NCBI GenBank assembly: GCA_039944855.1
Contig: JBDUXZ010000024.1
Coordinates: 1-64,000, forward strand
DNA length: 64,000 nucleotides
Source of the DNA: Rhodothermales bacterium
GTDB lineage: Bacteria; Bacteroidota; Rhodothermia; Rhodothermales; JANQRZ01
Direction of reading: 5' to 3'
The notes beneath the pieces were generated by a model. That model ran no database searches and was not told where the DNA came from. It saw only the letters and a list, made by a program, of their open reading frames with translations. Position numbers and translations under genes: made by a program. Below are positions 44,514-54,001 of this stretch, one piece after another (positions within the stretch are counted from its first letter, which is position 1; each line of letters begins with the position of its first letter).

Positions 44514-47252
44514 CTAACGCACGACGAGGACCTTCGTCGCCTGCCGCTGCCCGTCGGCGTCGAGCACGACGAGGTACACCCCCGTCGCGAGGCGCGACCC
44601 GTCGAGCGTCGCCCGGTGCGGGCCGGCCGCCACGTCGCCGTCGACGAGCATCGCTACCCGCCGCCCGAGCACGTCGAAGACGGAGAGCCGGACCGGGCCG
44701 GGGCGCTCGACCTCGAACGGCACCGTCGCCGTCACCGAGAACGGGTTCGGGAACGCCGCGCCGAGCCGGAACGCCTGCGGTGCCGCCGGGCCGTCCTCCT
44801 CCGCATTCACAGGGGCGCGGTCGTTCGAGTCGAGGCGGATCGTGGTGCCGGCGGGCGGGGTCGTGCCGTCGCCGGCGAGGTCGGCGAGGACGAGCCCTTC
44901 GAGCCCACCAATCGGGACGACGATGCGGTTGCTCCCGCCGCGGTAGCAGAAGTCGGCGTAGAAGCGCTGGCTCCGGCAGTCGGCGCCGTCGGCGGGGTTC
45001 GGGTCGACCTGCTCGTCGCCGTCCTCGGCCGGGACGTACGTCGAGCCGGGTCCGCCGAATCCGAGCGCGGCAGCTTCGAAGAGGGCGTAGCCGTTCGGCC
45101 GGTCCGGCATCACGCCGAGCACGCGATTTGTCACGGGGAGCGTGAGCGTGTCGCCGCCGGCGATGACGGCCTGCTCGATGGGGAACGTGTCGGCCCACGC
45201 TGCCGTCGCTGCTGCGCCTTCGAGCGCACGGAGGAGCGGGATCATCCGCACGTCGTCCTCGGGCACGTCGTCGGCGGCGCTGCCCACGTTCCACAGCTCG
45301 AAGGGCACGCTCGCGATGAGATCCGAGTTGCTGCCTGCCCCTCCAGGCAGCACCGAGGCGTAGACGCCGAGGCAGGCGCCGGGCGTGGCACAGGCCTCGG
45401 TGAAGCGGATCTCGAAATCCTCTCCGTCGAAGATGTCGCGGTTGCGGAGCAGGTCGCGGAACTCATTGTCCGGGTTGGTGAGGACGTAGTCGCCGGTGCT
45501 GTTCGGGCTCAGCCAGACGGTGTTGCCGGGGTAGCCGGCGGCGCAGCCGGGGTCGTCGGCGTCAGGGCACACGTCGGCACCGGGGTAGGCCGTCTCGATG
45601 ATGCCGATGCCACCGGCGAGGCCGTCGAAGACGTAGCGGTAGAACGTGAACGAGCGCGTCTCGGAATCGACGCTCGACGCGAGCCCGTCGCCGAGCGCCT
45701 GCACGCGCCAGCGGTACGGGCTCACCTCGTTCGTCACCCCCTCGAAGGTCAGCGTCGGCTCGATGGGGTAGAACGTCTCGGTGTCGGCGAAGTCGGGGCC
45801 GGTGGCGACCTCGACGCGGTAGCTCTCGGCGCCGGGCACGGCCGTCCACGTGAGCACGGCCGGCTCGTCGACGAAGACCGCGCCGTCGTCGGGCGTGAGG
45901 AGCGCGGGCGCGGAGAGGGCGCCGGGCGGCGGCGGGGCGAAGCCGGGGGCGAAGAGGGTGCCTGCGTCGTAGCGAGCTTGCACGGCGTCCGAGGCGGCAC
46001 GCAACGCGACGATCGAGCCGAGGTTATCCGCGCCCTGCGCGAAGAGGATCGCGAGGTCGAACACGCGGCGCTCGCCCGGTGCGAGCGTGAAAGCGGGCGA
46101 GGCGATGGTATGGCGCCGATCACCGGGAGGGTTGGGGTCACCAGCTGGATCTGGGTTCACCTCACTCCAGAACTGCTCCGTGACGGGGTCGCCGGGGTAG
46201 GTCCACGGGAGGACGGGCCCCTCGGTCTCATAGCCGTCGCCGCCCTCCGTCACCGGCGTACCGTCTAGCCACAGGCCGCGGAGGTAGTTGTAGATCTGGG
46301 GGCCATTGTTCGGGTCCGAATTCGGAGCGCCTGCCGTGCTTGCGAAGTACATCGAGACGGCGGCTCCAGTGAGGAAGTCGTAGCCGAGGGCGGGCGGCGT
46401 ATCCCCGTAGCCATTGTTGAGCCCGCCGCGGTCGTCGTTGTCGGCGTTGTAGACGAACGCCATTCCCCGAGTCGAATCCATCCCCACGTAGTCGTCGGCG
46501 GGATCGCCGAGGTCGGGGTCGGTGAAGAACCCGAACCGCGCGGCCTCGAAGGGCTGGCTGTTCCGGTTGACGAGTTCGTACCGATAGAACGTGTGCTGGT
46601 CGAGGAGCGCTTCGGCTGAGGTGAACGCCGTCGCTCGTACCTCCAACCCGATCGGCTCCGTCAGCGAGTTGTCGTGCTCGTTGCCGACGTCGTTCATCAC
46701 CCAGAACGCCGTCTGGTGCCCGTACACCGCCGGGCGGTCGCCCGCCGCGAGGTCGTAGTTGTTCGGGTTGCCGTCGCCGTCGATCACCGGTGCGCCGAGG
46801 TCGGCGGGCCAGCCGGCGAGGTCGTCGGAGGCGACGCCGGTGTCGTCGTAGCGCTGGAGGTCGAAGGCGTCGACGACCCAGAAGCGGTCGAAGGCGGAGC
46901 AGTCGTCGGGATTGGGGAGCGAGCCGTCTTCGTTCAGCGGCCCCGGCCAGAACTCGAAGTCGGCGTACGTCGCTCCGGCGACCCGGATCTCGCCACCGAT
47001 GAGGCCGCCGATCCAGAGCCCGCCGGCGAATAGGGGCGAGAGGCCGGAGCCCTTCGGCGCGATGTAGCCGTCGCCCGCAACCGTCGTGTTGCCGAAGAAG
47101 AGGCTGCCGGTGTTGAAGAGGCGGGCCCGCACATCGGCGATGGCGAGGTCGGCTTCGGCGCGGCCGGGCTGGCAGTCGCCGGGCGTCTGCGCGAGGGCAG
47201 CGGGCGCTGCCGTGAGGCCCGACAAGAGCAGGAAGAGCGTAGCGAGGCGCAT
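44514..47252 (-). CDS. Large secreted cargo protein, tandem paralogue 3 (912 aa)
   Basis: Start at the ATG at 47252 (MRLATLFLLLSGLTAAPAAL, signal peptide, then AQTPGDC); a longer frame to 47330 lacks a proper signal at its start. It shares with paralogue 4 the segment 'LPNPDDCSAFDRFWVVDAFD' and 'DLAGWPADLGAPVIDGDG'. A short insertion 'GGAGSNSDL' (relative to the others) lies in the middle domain. The fibronectin-like region is 'ALLTPDDGAVFVDEPAVLTW', and the sorting domain reads 'YDVLGR'-type as 'VFDVLGRRVAMLVDGDVAAG'. The C-terminal 'LDADGQRQATKVLVVR' differs most from the other copies. Exported cargo of unknown role. Confidence 0.88.
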   Translation of the reverse strand: MRLATLFLLLSGLTAAPAALAQTPGDCQPGRAEADLAIADVRARLFNTGSLFFGNTTVAGDGYIAPKGSGLSPLFAGGLWIGGLIGGEIRVAGATYADFEFWPGPLNEDGSLPNPDDCSAFDRFWVVDAFDLQRYDDTGVASDDLAGWPADLGAPVIDGDGNPNNYDLAAGDRPAVYGHQTAFWVMNDVGNEHDNSLTEPIGLEVRATAFTSAEALLDQHTFYRYELVNRNSQPFEAARFGFFTDPDLGDPADDYVGMDSTRGMAFVYNADNDDRGGLNNGYGDTPPALGYDFLTGAAVSMYFASTAGAPNSDPNNGPQIYNYLRGLWLDGTPVTEGGDGYETEGPVLPWTYPGDPVTEQFWSEVNPDPAGDPNPPGDRRHTIASPAFTLAPGERRVFDLAILFAQGADNLGSIVALRAASDAVQARYDAGTLFAPGFAPPPPGALSAPALLTPDDGAVFVDEPAVLTWTAVPGAESYRVEVATGPDFADTETFYPIEPTLTFEGVTNEVSPYRWRVQALGDGLASSVDSETRSFTFYRYVFDGLAGGIGIIETAYPGADVCPDADDPGCAAGYPGNTVWLSPNSTGDYVLTNPDNEFRDLLRNRDIFDGEDFEIRFTEACATPGACLGVYASVLPGGAGSNSDLIASVPFELWNVGSAADDVPEDDVRMIPLLRALEGAAATAAWADTFPIEQAVIAGGDTLTLPVTNRVLGVMPDRPNGYALFEAAALGFGGPGSTYVPAEDGDEQVDPNPADGADCRSQRFYADFCYRGGSNRIVVPIGGLEGLVLADLAGDGTTPPAGTTIRLDSNDRAPVNAEEDGPAAPQAFRLGAAFPNPFSVTATVPFEVERPGPVRLSVFDVLGRRVAMLVDGDVAAGPHRATLDGSRLATGVYLVVLDADGQRQATKVLVVR

Positions 47253-47341
47253 GGTGCGAGGGGATAGATGCGAAGGGGAGAACAGCGCGAGGCGCGAGGC
47301 GATTCGACGGTCGTCGAGTACCGTGTTCACGTGGCTCTGGG

Positions 47342-50080
47342 CTAGCGGACGACGAGCACTTTCGACGCCTGCCGCTGCCCGCCCGCTTCGAGCACGACGA
47401 GGTACACCCCCGTCGCCAATCTCGACCCGTCGAGCGTCGCCCGGTGCGGGCCCGCTGCCACGTCGCCCTCGACGAGCACGGCGACCTGCCGCCCGAGCAC
47501 GTCGAAGACGGAGAGCCGGACGGGGCCGGGGTGCTCGACCTCGAACGGCACCGTCGCCGTCACCGCGAACGGATTGGGGAAGGCCGCGCCGAGCCGGAAC
47601 GCCTGCGGGCTCGCGGGCGCGTCGTCCTCGGCGTCGACCGTGAGCCGGTCGTTGGAGACGAAGCGGATCGTGGTGCCGGCCGGCGGCGTGGTCCCGTCGT
47701 CGGCGAGATCGGCGAGGACGATCCCTTCGAGCCCGCCAATCGGCGCGACGATGCGGTTGCTGTTCCCCCGGTAGCAGAAGTCGGCGTAGAAGCGCTGGCT
47801 CCGGCAGTCGGCGCCGTCAGCGGGGTTCGGGTCGATCTGCTCGTCGCCGTCTTCGGCCGGGACGTACGTCGCACCGGCGCCGCCGAAGCCATTCGCGGCG
47901 GCCTCGAAGAGGGCGTAGCCGTTCGGCCGATCCGGCATCACGCCGAGCACGCGGTTCGTCACGGAGAGCGCGAGCGTGTCGTCTCCCGCGATCACGTCTT
48001 GCTCGGCGGGGAAGGTGTCGGCCCATTCCGCGACAGGCTCGGCGCCGGTGAGCGCGCGGAGGAGCGGAATCATCCGCACGTCGTCGGCCGCGTCGTCGCT
48101 CGCCCCGAGCCCACCGCGAACGTTCCACAGCTCGAAGGGCACACTGGCGATCAGGTTGTTGCCGCCCGGAATCCGTGAGGCGTAGACGCCGAGGCAGGTG
48201 CCGGGCGTAGCGCAGGCTTCGGTGAAGCGGATCTCGAAGTCGTCGCCATCGACCGTGAGGATGTCCCGGAGGAGGTCATTGGGGCGATTCGCGGGGTTCG
48301 TGAGGATGTAATCGCCAGTCGAGTTCGGGTCGCGCCAGACGGCGTTGCCGGGGTAGCCCGCGGCGCAGGCGGGGTCGCTGCCGTCGGCGCAGACCGTGAC
48401 CCCGGGATAGGCCGTCTCGATGAGGCCGAGGCCGTCGCCGAAGAAGTCGCCCACGTAGCGGTAGAACGTGAACGAGCGGACGTCGGAGAACGCGCTCGAC
48501 GCGAGGCCGTCGGCGAACGCCTGCACGCGCCAGCGGTAGGCGAAGACCTCGTTGGCCCGGTCGTCGGCGAAGGTGAACGCGGGCTCGAGGGTGTAGAACG
48601 CGCGGCGGTCACTGAAGTCGGGCTCGGTGGCGATCTCGATGCGGTAGCTCTCGGCGCCGGGCACCTCGGTCCACGTGAGCGTCGCGGACTCGTCGATGAA
48701 GACGGACCCGTCGGCGGGGGTGAGGAGGGCGGGCGCGGCGAGGGCGCCGGGCGGCGGCGGGGCGAAGCCGGGGGCGAAGAGGGTGCCGCTGTCGTGGCGG
48801 AACTGCACGGCGTCGGAGGCCTCGCGGAGTTCGGCGACGGAGTCGAGGTTGTCCGCGCCCTGTGCGAAGAGGATCGCGAGGTCGAACGTGCGGCGCTCGC
48901 CGGGGGCGAGCGTGAAGGCCTCCGAGGCGATGACGTTGCGGCGGTCGCCGGGAGCCGTGTCCGCCCCGGTGCCGTCGATGTTCACCTCGCTCCAGAACTG
49001 CTCGGTCTCGGGCGCGCCCGGGAACGCCCACGTGAGGACGGGGCCGCCGGTCATATACCCGTCGCCGCCCTCCGTCAACGGCGTGCCGAACCGCCACCTC
49101 GCTCGGAGGACGTTGTAGATCTCAGGCCCGTTGTTGGGGTCTGCGATCTCTGTCCCGGCGACACCCGAGAAATACATCGAGGCCCCGGCGCCGGTGAGGA
49201 AGTCGTAGCCGGCCGCCGCGGGCCGGTCGCCGTAGCCACCGTTGAGCCCGCCGTTGTCGTCGTTGTCGGCGTTGTAGACGAACGCCATCCCCCGCATCGA
49301 GTCGCTCCCGACGTAGTCGTCGGCAGGATCGCCGAGGTCGGGGTCCACAAAGAGGCCGAACCGGGCGGCCTCGAACGGCTGGCTGTTCCGGTTGACGAGT
49401 TCGTAGCGGTAGAACGTGTGCTGGTCGAGCACGGACTCGGCCGAGACGAACGCCGTCGCTCGCACCTCCAGCCCGATGGGTTCCGTGAGCGAGTTGTCGT
49501 GCGCGTTCCCCACGTCGTTCATCACCCAGAACGCCGTCTGATGGCCGTACACCGCCGGGCGGTCGCCTGCCGCGAGGTCGTAGTTCCCCTCGACTCCGTC
49601 GCCGTCGATCACCGGTGCGCCGAGGTCGGCGGGCCAGCCGGCGAGGTCGTCGGAGGCGACACCGGTGTCGTCGTAGCGCTGCACGTCGAAGGCGTCGACG
49701 ACCCAGAAGCGGTCGAAGACGGAGCAGTCGTCGGGATTGGGGAGCGAGCCGTCTTCGTCGAGGGGGCCGGGCCAGAACTCGAAGTCGGCGTACGTCGCCG
49801 CCGCCACGCGGAGGTCGCCGCCGATGAGCCCGCCGACCCAGATCCCGGCGGGGAAAATCGGCGAGAGGCCGGCGCCCTTCGGGGCGATGTAGCCGTCGCC
49901 GCTGACGGTGCTGTTACCGAAGAAGAGGCTGCCGGTGTTGAAGAGGCGGGCCTGCACATCGGCGAGGTTGAGGTCGGTCTCGGCCGTGCCGAGCTGGCAA
50001 TCGCCGGGCGTCTGGGCGGAGGCGGGGACGGTGCCGAGCAGGAGGACGAGCGCGACGAGGCGAGCGGTAGCGAGGCGCAT
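47342..50080 (-). CDS. Large secreted cargo protein, tandem paralogue 4 (912 aa)
   Basis: Signal peptide MRLATARLVALVLLLGTVPA, then SAQTPGDC. It is the first gene of the array in the direction of transcription. The N-terminal half follows paralogue 3 ('LPNPDDCSVFDRFWVVDAFD'), but the last 30 codons and 4 bases beyond the stop are almost identical in DNA to paralogue 1, giving a mosaic. Distinct traits are 'YVGDFFGDGLGLIETAYPGV' and 'NVRGGLGASDDAADDVRMIP' in the middle domain. The same three-part architecture and sorting domain are present. The role is unknown. Confidence 0.88.
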   Translation of the reverse strand: MRLATARLVALVLLLGTVPASAQTPGDCQLGTAETDLNLADVQARLFNTGSLFFGNSTVSGDGYIAPKGAGLSPIFPAGIWVGGLIGGDLRVAAATYADFEFWPGPLDEDGSLPNPDDCSVFDRFWVVDAFDVQRYDDTGVASDDLAGWPADLGAPVIDGDGVEGNYDLAAGDRPAVYGHQTAFWVMNDVGNAHDNSLTEPIGLEVRATAFVSAESVLDQHTFYRYELVNRNSQPFEAARFGLFVDPDLGDPADDYVGSDSMRGMAFVYNADNDDNGGLNGGYGDRPAAAGYDFLTGAGASMYFSGVAGTEIADPNNGPEIYNVLRARWRFGTPLTEGGDGYMTGGPVLTWAFPGAPETEQFWSEVNIDGTGADTAPGDRRNVIASEAFTLAPGERRTFDLAILFAQGADNLDSVAELREASDAVQFRHDSGTLFAPGFAPPPPGALAAPALLTPADGSVFIDESATLTWTEVPGAESYRIEIATEPDFSDRRAFYTLEPAFTFADDRANEVFAYRWRVQAFADGLASSAFSDVRSFTFYRYVGDFFGDGLGLIETAYPGVTVCADGSDPACAAGYPGNAVWRDPNSTGDYILTNPANRPNDLLRDILTVDGDDFEIRFTEACATPGTCLGVYASRIPGGNNLIASVPFELWNVRGGLGASDDAADDVRMIPLLRALTGAEPVAEWADTFPAEQDVIAGDDTLALSVTNRVLGVMPDRPNGYALFEAAANGFGGAGATYVPAEDGDEQIDPNPADGADCRSQRFYADFCYRGNSNRIVAPIGGLEGIVLADLADDGTTPPAGTTIRFVSNDRLTVDAEDDAPASPQAFRLGAAFPNPFAVTATVPFEVEHPGPVRLSVFDVLGRQVAVLVEGDVAAGPHRATLDGSRLATGVYLVVLEAGGQRQASKVLVVR

Positions 50081-50190
50081 GGGACCGGAGGTGGATGAGC
50101 AGGAGCTACAGCCTAGCGCCTAGCTAGTTAGGAATCAATCCCATCCTCCGTGCCCTCCGCGTACCTCCAGCCGGAGCCCGCGCGGCACCG

Positions 50191-50412
50191 TCAGGCGGCG
50201 AGCAGCGGGGCGGCGTCCGGCGCAAAGCGGGACCCCGTCGCGTCCTGCGTCCCCGGCAGCGGGCCGTCCGGGTCGATGATCTCTTCCATGTCGTTGGGCT
50301 CGTGGCAGCCGCGGACGGAGATGATCGCGCCGACGATGAAGATGACGACGAGGGTCGCGATGATAAAAATCGTGGTGGATTTGCGGTTGGTCTCTTGCTG
50401 GGAGTCGGCCAT
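50191..50412 (-). CDS. Small single-pass membrane protein
   Basis: The 73-aa frame starts MADSQQETNRKSTTIFIIAT and has one strong membrane helix (about 14-33, 'TIFIIATLVVIFIVGAIISV'). A short tail follows with 'RGCHEPNDMEEIIDPDGPLP'. It lies 110 bases after the array promoter side and is divergent from the TonB receptor gene, whose ATG is 138 bases away. The AT-richer codons for the helix argue for a real gene, even though the same frame stays open antisense through the receptor gene. No family is recognised. Confidence 0.65.
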   Translation of the reverse strand: MADSQQETNRKSTTIFIIATLVVIFIVGAIISVRGCHEPNDMEEIIDPDGPLPGTQDATGSRFAPDAAPLLAA

Positions 50413-50550
50413 GAGAGGAGAGAGGCGAAGAGGAAGTGAACGAATAGTCAGCGCGGGGCCGCTCGGGGTACGGGATCGGGGGCACGCCGCGTTCCCACAG
50501 AAACCGGGCGGCACCCGTCGCGTTCCTGCCGCCCTCTCCATCGCCCCGCT

Positions 50551-52839
50551 ATGCTCCGCGCCCTGCCGCTCGCCCTGCTCCTCCTCTCGCTCACGCCGAC
50601 GGCCGCGGCGCAAACGGCTTCCGTCAGCGGCACCGTCCGCGACGCTGAGACGGGCGAGACGCTGATCCAGGCGACGGTCGTCGCCGAGGGCACCGGGCTC
50701 GGCGTGGCGACGAACCGCGAGGGGTTCTACGGGCTCACCGGGCTCGGCGCGGGCGAGGTCGCGCTCGTGGTGTCGTACGTCGGCTACGAGCCGTTCCGCA
50801 CGACGCTGAACCTCGGGCCGGACGAGCGGCGGCGGCTCGACGTGGCGCTGCGCCCGTCGGCCGTCGAGGGTGGCGAGGTCGTCGTCGAGAGCGAGGCGCC
50901 GCTCGAAGAGGAGAAGGCCGTCGGCGTGCAGAACGTGCCGATCCGGCTGATCCAGCAGATCCCGTCGGCGATCGAGAACGACCTCTTCCGCGCGCTCCAA
51001 CTCCTCCCCGGCGTCAAGGCCGCGAGCGACTTCTCGTCCCGCCTCTACATCCGCGGCGGCTCGCCCGACCAGACCCTCATCCTCCTCGACCAGACGACGG
51101 TCTACAACCCGACCCACTTCTTCGGCTTCTTCTCGACGTTCAACACCGACGCCATCAAGGACGTCCGCGTGTTCAAAGGCGGCTACCCGGCGGAGTACGG
51201 CGGCCGGCTCGGCTCGGTGATCGACGTGAGCAACCGCGACGGCAACCGGAACGCGCTCGACGGCAAGCTCAGCGTCGGCCTCCTCGCCTCGCGCGTCAAC
51301 GCCGAGGGGCCGTACCGCCTGCCGAAGGCGCTCGGCGGGGCCGAGGGCTCGTGGTTCCTCGCCCTCCGCCGCTCCACGCTCGAACCCCTCCTCGCCGCCC
51401 TCCGCGACTCCGAGGAGTTCATCCCCGACGGGTTCTACTTCCTCGACTTCAACGGCAAGGTGAACCTCGACCTCTCGCCCAACGACCGGCTCTCGGTCTC
51501 GGGCTACGCCGGCGTCGACGACGTGGACTTCCCCTTCGCCGAGAACGCCCGCTTCAACCTCCGCTACGGCAACCAGACCGGCAGCGTCCGCTACACCCGC
51601 ATCTTCTCCGACCGCGTGTTCTCGACGCTCCGGTTCACTGGCTCGCGCTACTTCAGCTTCCCGAAGGCGGAGGTCGCCGGGACGGAGTTCGAGCAGCGCA
51701 ACACGATCGACGACGTCTCGGCGAAGGCGGACGTGGAGTGGCTCGCGAGCCCGCAGTTCGAGGTCAAGGCCGGGGCGTGGGGCGGCGACCTCTCGCTCCG
51801 GCTCAACAACTTCTTCGACGGGCGAGAGACGCTCGACTCCCGCATCGAGAGCCGCTATTTCTCGGGCTACGGGCAGGCGACGTTCCGCCCGACGCCGGCG
51901 TGGATCCTCACCGGCGGCCTCCGCGCGGCGTACTTCTCCTCGGGCGACTACCTCCGGCTGGAGCCGCGCCTCTCCGTCGAGCGGAAGTTCGGCGAGCGCG
52001 TCCTCGCGCAGGCCGCCTACGGCCGCTACTACCAGTTCCTCACCCTCGTCTCGAACGAGGCGTTCTCCGCCTTCGACGTGTGGGTGACGGCCGCCGAAGC
52101 CGTGCCGCCGTCGTACGGCGACCAGTTCGTGCTCGGGCTCAAGACGCGCCCGCTCGACAACTTCGGCGCCGACGTCGAGGTCTACTACCGGACCCTCCGC
52201 GACCTCTTCGAGATCGACCCGAACCTGCCCGACGTGGCGGGGCTTGAATACGCTGACATCTTCCGCTTCGGCGAGGGCTACGCGACGGGCATCGAGATGC
52301 AGCTGGAGCGGCCGAAGGGGCGCCTCAACGGGTTCATCGGCTACACGCTCGCGCTCACGCAACGGAAGTTCATCGGCGCCGACGGCGACCCGGTCAACCC
52401 CGACGCCAACGGCGAGCCGCAGTACTACTCGCCGAAGTACGACCGTCGCCACGACCTCTCGCTCGTGGCGAACCTCGAGCTCGGCCGGGGGTGGACGCTG
52501 ACGGGCACGTTCGTCTACGCCACCGGGCAGGCCTACACCCGCGCGAACGGCCGCTACGACGTGGACCTCCCCGTCGGCAGCATCGAGGGCGGCGCCATCG
52601 AGACCTCGGGGCTCAACCGCGCCCGCCTCCCGGCGTACCACCGCGCCGACCTCGGCTTCACACGCGAGGGCTCGTTCTTCGGACTCGGCGACTACGAGCT
52701 CCGGCTCCAGACGATCAACCTCTATTCGCGCCGCAACGTGTGGTTCATCCTCACCGACCTCGACGAGGAGTTCGCGGCGCAGGACCCGGTGCGGATGCTG
52801 CCGCTCCTCCCGAACGTCTCCCTCACCGTCGATTTTTAG
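50551..52839 (+). CDS. TonB-dependent outer membrane receptor
   Basis: The 762-aa protein has a signal peptide (MLRALPLALLLLSLTPTAAA), a carboxypeptidase-regulatory-like beta-sandwich ('SVSGTVRDAETGETLIQATV', about 24-105), and a plug domain ('VQNVPIRLIQQIPSAIENDL', 'LYIRGGSPDQTLILLDQTTV', 'FKGGYPAEYGGRLGSVIDVS'). A 22-strand-type barrel follows, ending in an aromatic C-terminus (SLTVDF). It takes up a ligand using TonB energy; the ligand is unknown. The DUF4249 lipoprotein downstream is the usual partner of such SusC-like receptors in Bacteroidota, so the two probably form one transport unit. Confidence 0.92.
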   Translation: MLRALPLALLLLSLTPTAAAQTASVSGTVRDAETGETLIQATVVAEGTGLGVATNREGFYGLTGLGAGEVALVVSYVGYEPFRTTLNLGPDERRRLDVALRPSAVEGGEVVVESEAPLEEEKAVGVQNVPIRLIQQIPSAIENDLFRALQLLPGVKAASDFSSRLYIRGGSPDQTLILLDQTTVYNPTHFFGFFSTFNTDAIKDVRVFKGGYPAEYGGRLGSVIDVSNRDGNRNALDGKLSVGLLASRVNAEGPYRLPKALGGAEGSWFLALRRSTLEPLLAALRDSEEFIPDGFYFLDFNGKVNLDLSPNDRLSVSGYAGVDDVDFPFAENARFNLRYGNQTGSVRYTRIFSDRVFSTLRFTGSRYFSFPKAEVAGTEFEQRNTIDDVSAKADVEWLASPQFEVKAGAWGGDLSLRLNNFFDGRETLDSRIESRYFSGYGQATFRPTPAWILTGGLRAAYFSSGDYLRLEPRLSVERKFGERVLAQAAYGRYYQFLTLVSNEAFSAFDVWVTAAEAVPPSYGDQFVLGLKTRPLDNFGADVEVYYRTLRDLFEIDPNLPDVAGLEYADIFRFGEGYATGIEMQLERPKGRLNGFIGYTLALTQRKFIGADGDPVNPDANGEPQYYSPKYDRRHDLSLVANLELGRGWTLTGTFVYATGQAYTRANGRYDVDLPVGSIEGGAIETSGLNRARLPAYHRADLGFTREGSFFGLGDYELRLQTINLYSRRNVWFILTDLDEEFAAQDPVRMLPLLPNVSLTVDF

Positions 52840-52861
52840 CGCCCTACCTCAAAAATCTGAG

Positions 52862-52971
52862 TGTCATTGCGAGCGGAGCGAAGCAACCCCTCAGGGCTCG
52901 GCGCAGCCAATCTCCAAAGGGATAAGGAAGCCTCAGGAGGTTGCCGCGTCGCTTCGCTCCTCGCAATGACA
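52862..52971. repeat. Intergenic palindromic repeat, TCATTGCGAG family, copy 3
   Basis: TGTCATTGCGAG at 52862 and CTCGCAATGACA ending at 52971 are perfect inverted ends. The inner part holds GCCAATCTCC and GGAGGTTGCC arms with more mismatches than in the other copies. CCCTTTTT follows the right arm. It sits between the receptor stop (52839) and the DUF4249 start (52990), leaving 18 bases for a ribosome-binding region. Confidence 0.88.
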
Positions 52972-52989
52972 GCCCTTTTTAAATCCGCC

Positions 52990-53916
52990 ATGCGCCGCTC
53001 CCTGCTTGCCCTGCTCTTCGCCCTCGTCCCCCTCGCCGGCTGTGATCTGAACGAGGACGACTTCGAGCCCCGCGTCGTCGTCGAGGCGTTCCTCGTGGCC
53101 GACGAGTTCTTGCCGACGATCCGGCTCTCGGAGACGGCCCCCATCGACGCGCGCTACACGTTCGAGGCGTACGCGCTGACGGGGGCGGAGGTGGAGGTGG
53201 CCCTGCTCGACGGGAGCGGCGAGGTGGAGCAAACGTTTGGGTTCTACGAGAACGTGGGCGTCCCCGGCAACGAGGGCAGCTTCCCCGGCAACTACGTTCC
53301 GACCGACGGCCACCGCGTCCTCCCGAACCGGCGCTACCGCCTCACCGCCCGCGTACCCGACCGCACCGACCTCGTCCCGTCCAGCGAACTCGTCCGCGCC
53401 GAAACCCTCGTGCCGGACACGTTCCGCGTCGTCCGCTTTCCGCCCGACACGATCCGTTACAACATCCTCGCGCCCTCGCCCGCGCTCGACGTCACGCCGA
53501 GCGTCGGCGAGGGGCAGGCCGTCTACATCTTCAGCATCGAAGCCCTCGACCCCGACAACTACGAGTTGACGCCGACGATCGCCTCGCTCCTCGAAAACGC
53601 CGACGACGTGGACGAGAGCGACTTCGTCACGACCTCGTCGCCCCTCCTCAACGAGGGGAACTACGAGCGGAACCCGGACGGCACGCTCCGCCTCCGCGTC
53701 CCGTGGTTCGCGATCGCTTACTACGGCCCCAACCGCCTCAGCGCGAGCGCCCTCGACGACGCGCTCTACGATTTCATCCGCTCCCGCGACGCGCAGTTCA
53801 ACCCGACCACGCTCTCGCCGGGCGAGATCCAGCGCGTGCTCTCGAACGTGGAGAACGGCACCGGCGTCTTCGGCAGCCTCGCCACCGTCCGCACCGAGGC
53901 GTTCATCGCCGAGTAG
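52990..53916 (+). CDS. DUF4249 lipoprotein, partner of the TonB-dependent receptor
   Basis: The 308-aa protein from the ATG at 52990 has a lipoprotein signal (MRRSLLALLFALVPLAGC, lipobox LAGC). The DUF4249 blocks are 'RVVVEAFLVADEFLPTIRLS' followed by 'ETAPID', 'GAEVEVALLDGSGE' and 'YVPTDGHRVLPNRRYRLTAR'. Family members are exposed lipoproteins encoded next to SusC-like receptors, where they probably help bind the ligand. An open frame to 52861 runs through the palindromic repeat and is rejected as the start. Confidence 0.87.
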   Translation: MRRSLLALLFALVPLAGCDLNEDDFEPRVVVEAFLVADEFLPTIRLSETAPIDARYTFEAYALTGAEVEVALLDGSGEVEQTFGFYENVGVPGNEGSFPGNYVPTDGHRVLPNRRYRLTARVPDRTDLVPSSELVRAETLVPDTFRVVRFPPDTIRYNILAPSPALDVTPSVGEGQAVYIFSIEALDPDNYELTPTIASLLENADDVDESDFVTTSSPLLNEGNYERNPDGTLRLRVPWFAIAYYGPNRLSASALDDALYDFIRSRDAQFNPTTLSPGEIQRVLSNVENGTGVFGSLATVRTEAFIAE

Positions 53917-53943
53917 GGCGCACGCGCAAACGGAGCACAGAAG

Positions 53944-53972
53944 AGGGCGACCGGCACGCGGCCGGTCGCCCT
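53944..53972. terminator. Hairpin between convergent genes
   Basis: AGGGCGACCGGC (53944-53955) pairs perfectly with GCCGGTCGCCCT (53961-53972) around a 5-base loop, 28 bases after the DUF4249 stop and 30 bases before the fasciclin stop on the opposite strand. No T-tract follows, so efficiency is uncertain. Confidence 0.75.
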
Positions 53973-54001
53973 TCGTAGTGGCAGTCGTGGGGCCGCTGCG
54001 G

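Noticed and set aside
50413-52641. Long minus-strand frame through the TonB receptor gene
   Set aside because: The frame is a shadow except for its last 73 codons (50191-50412), which were kept as a separate small gene because of the membrane helix and own ATG.
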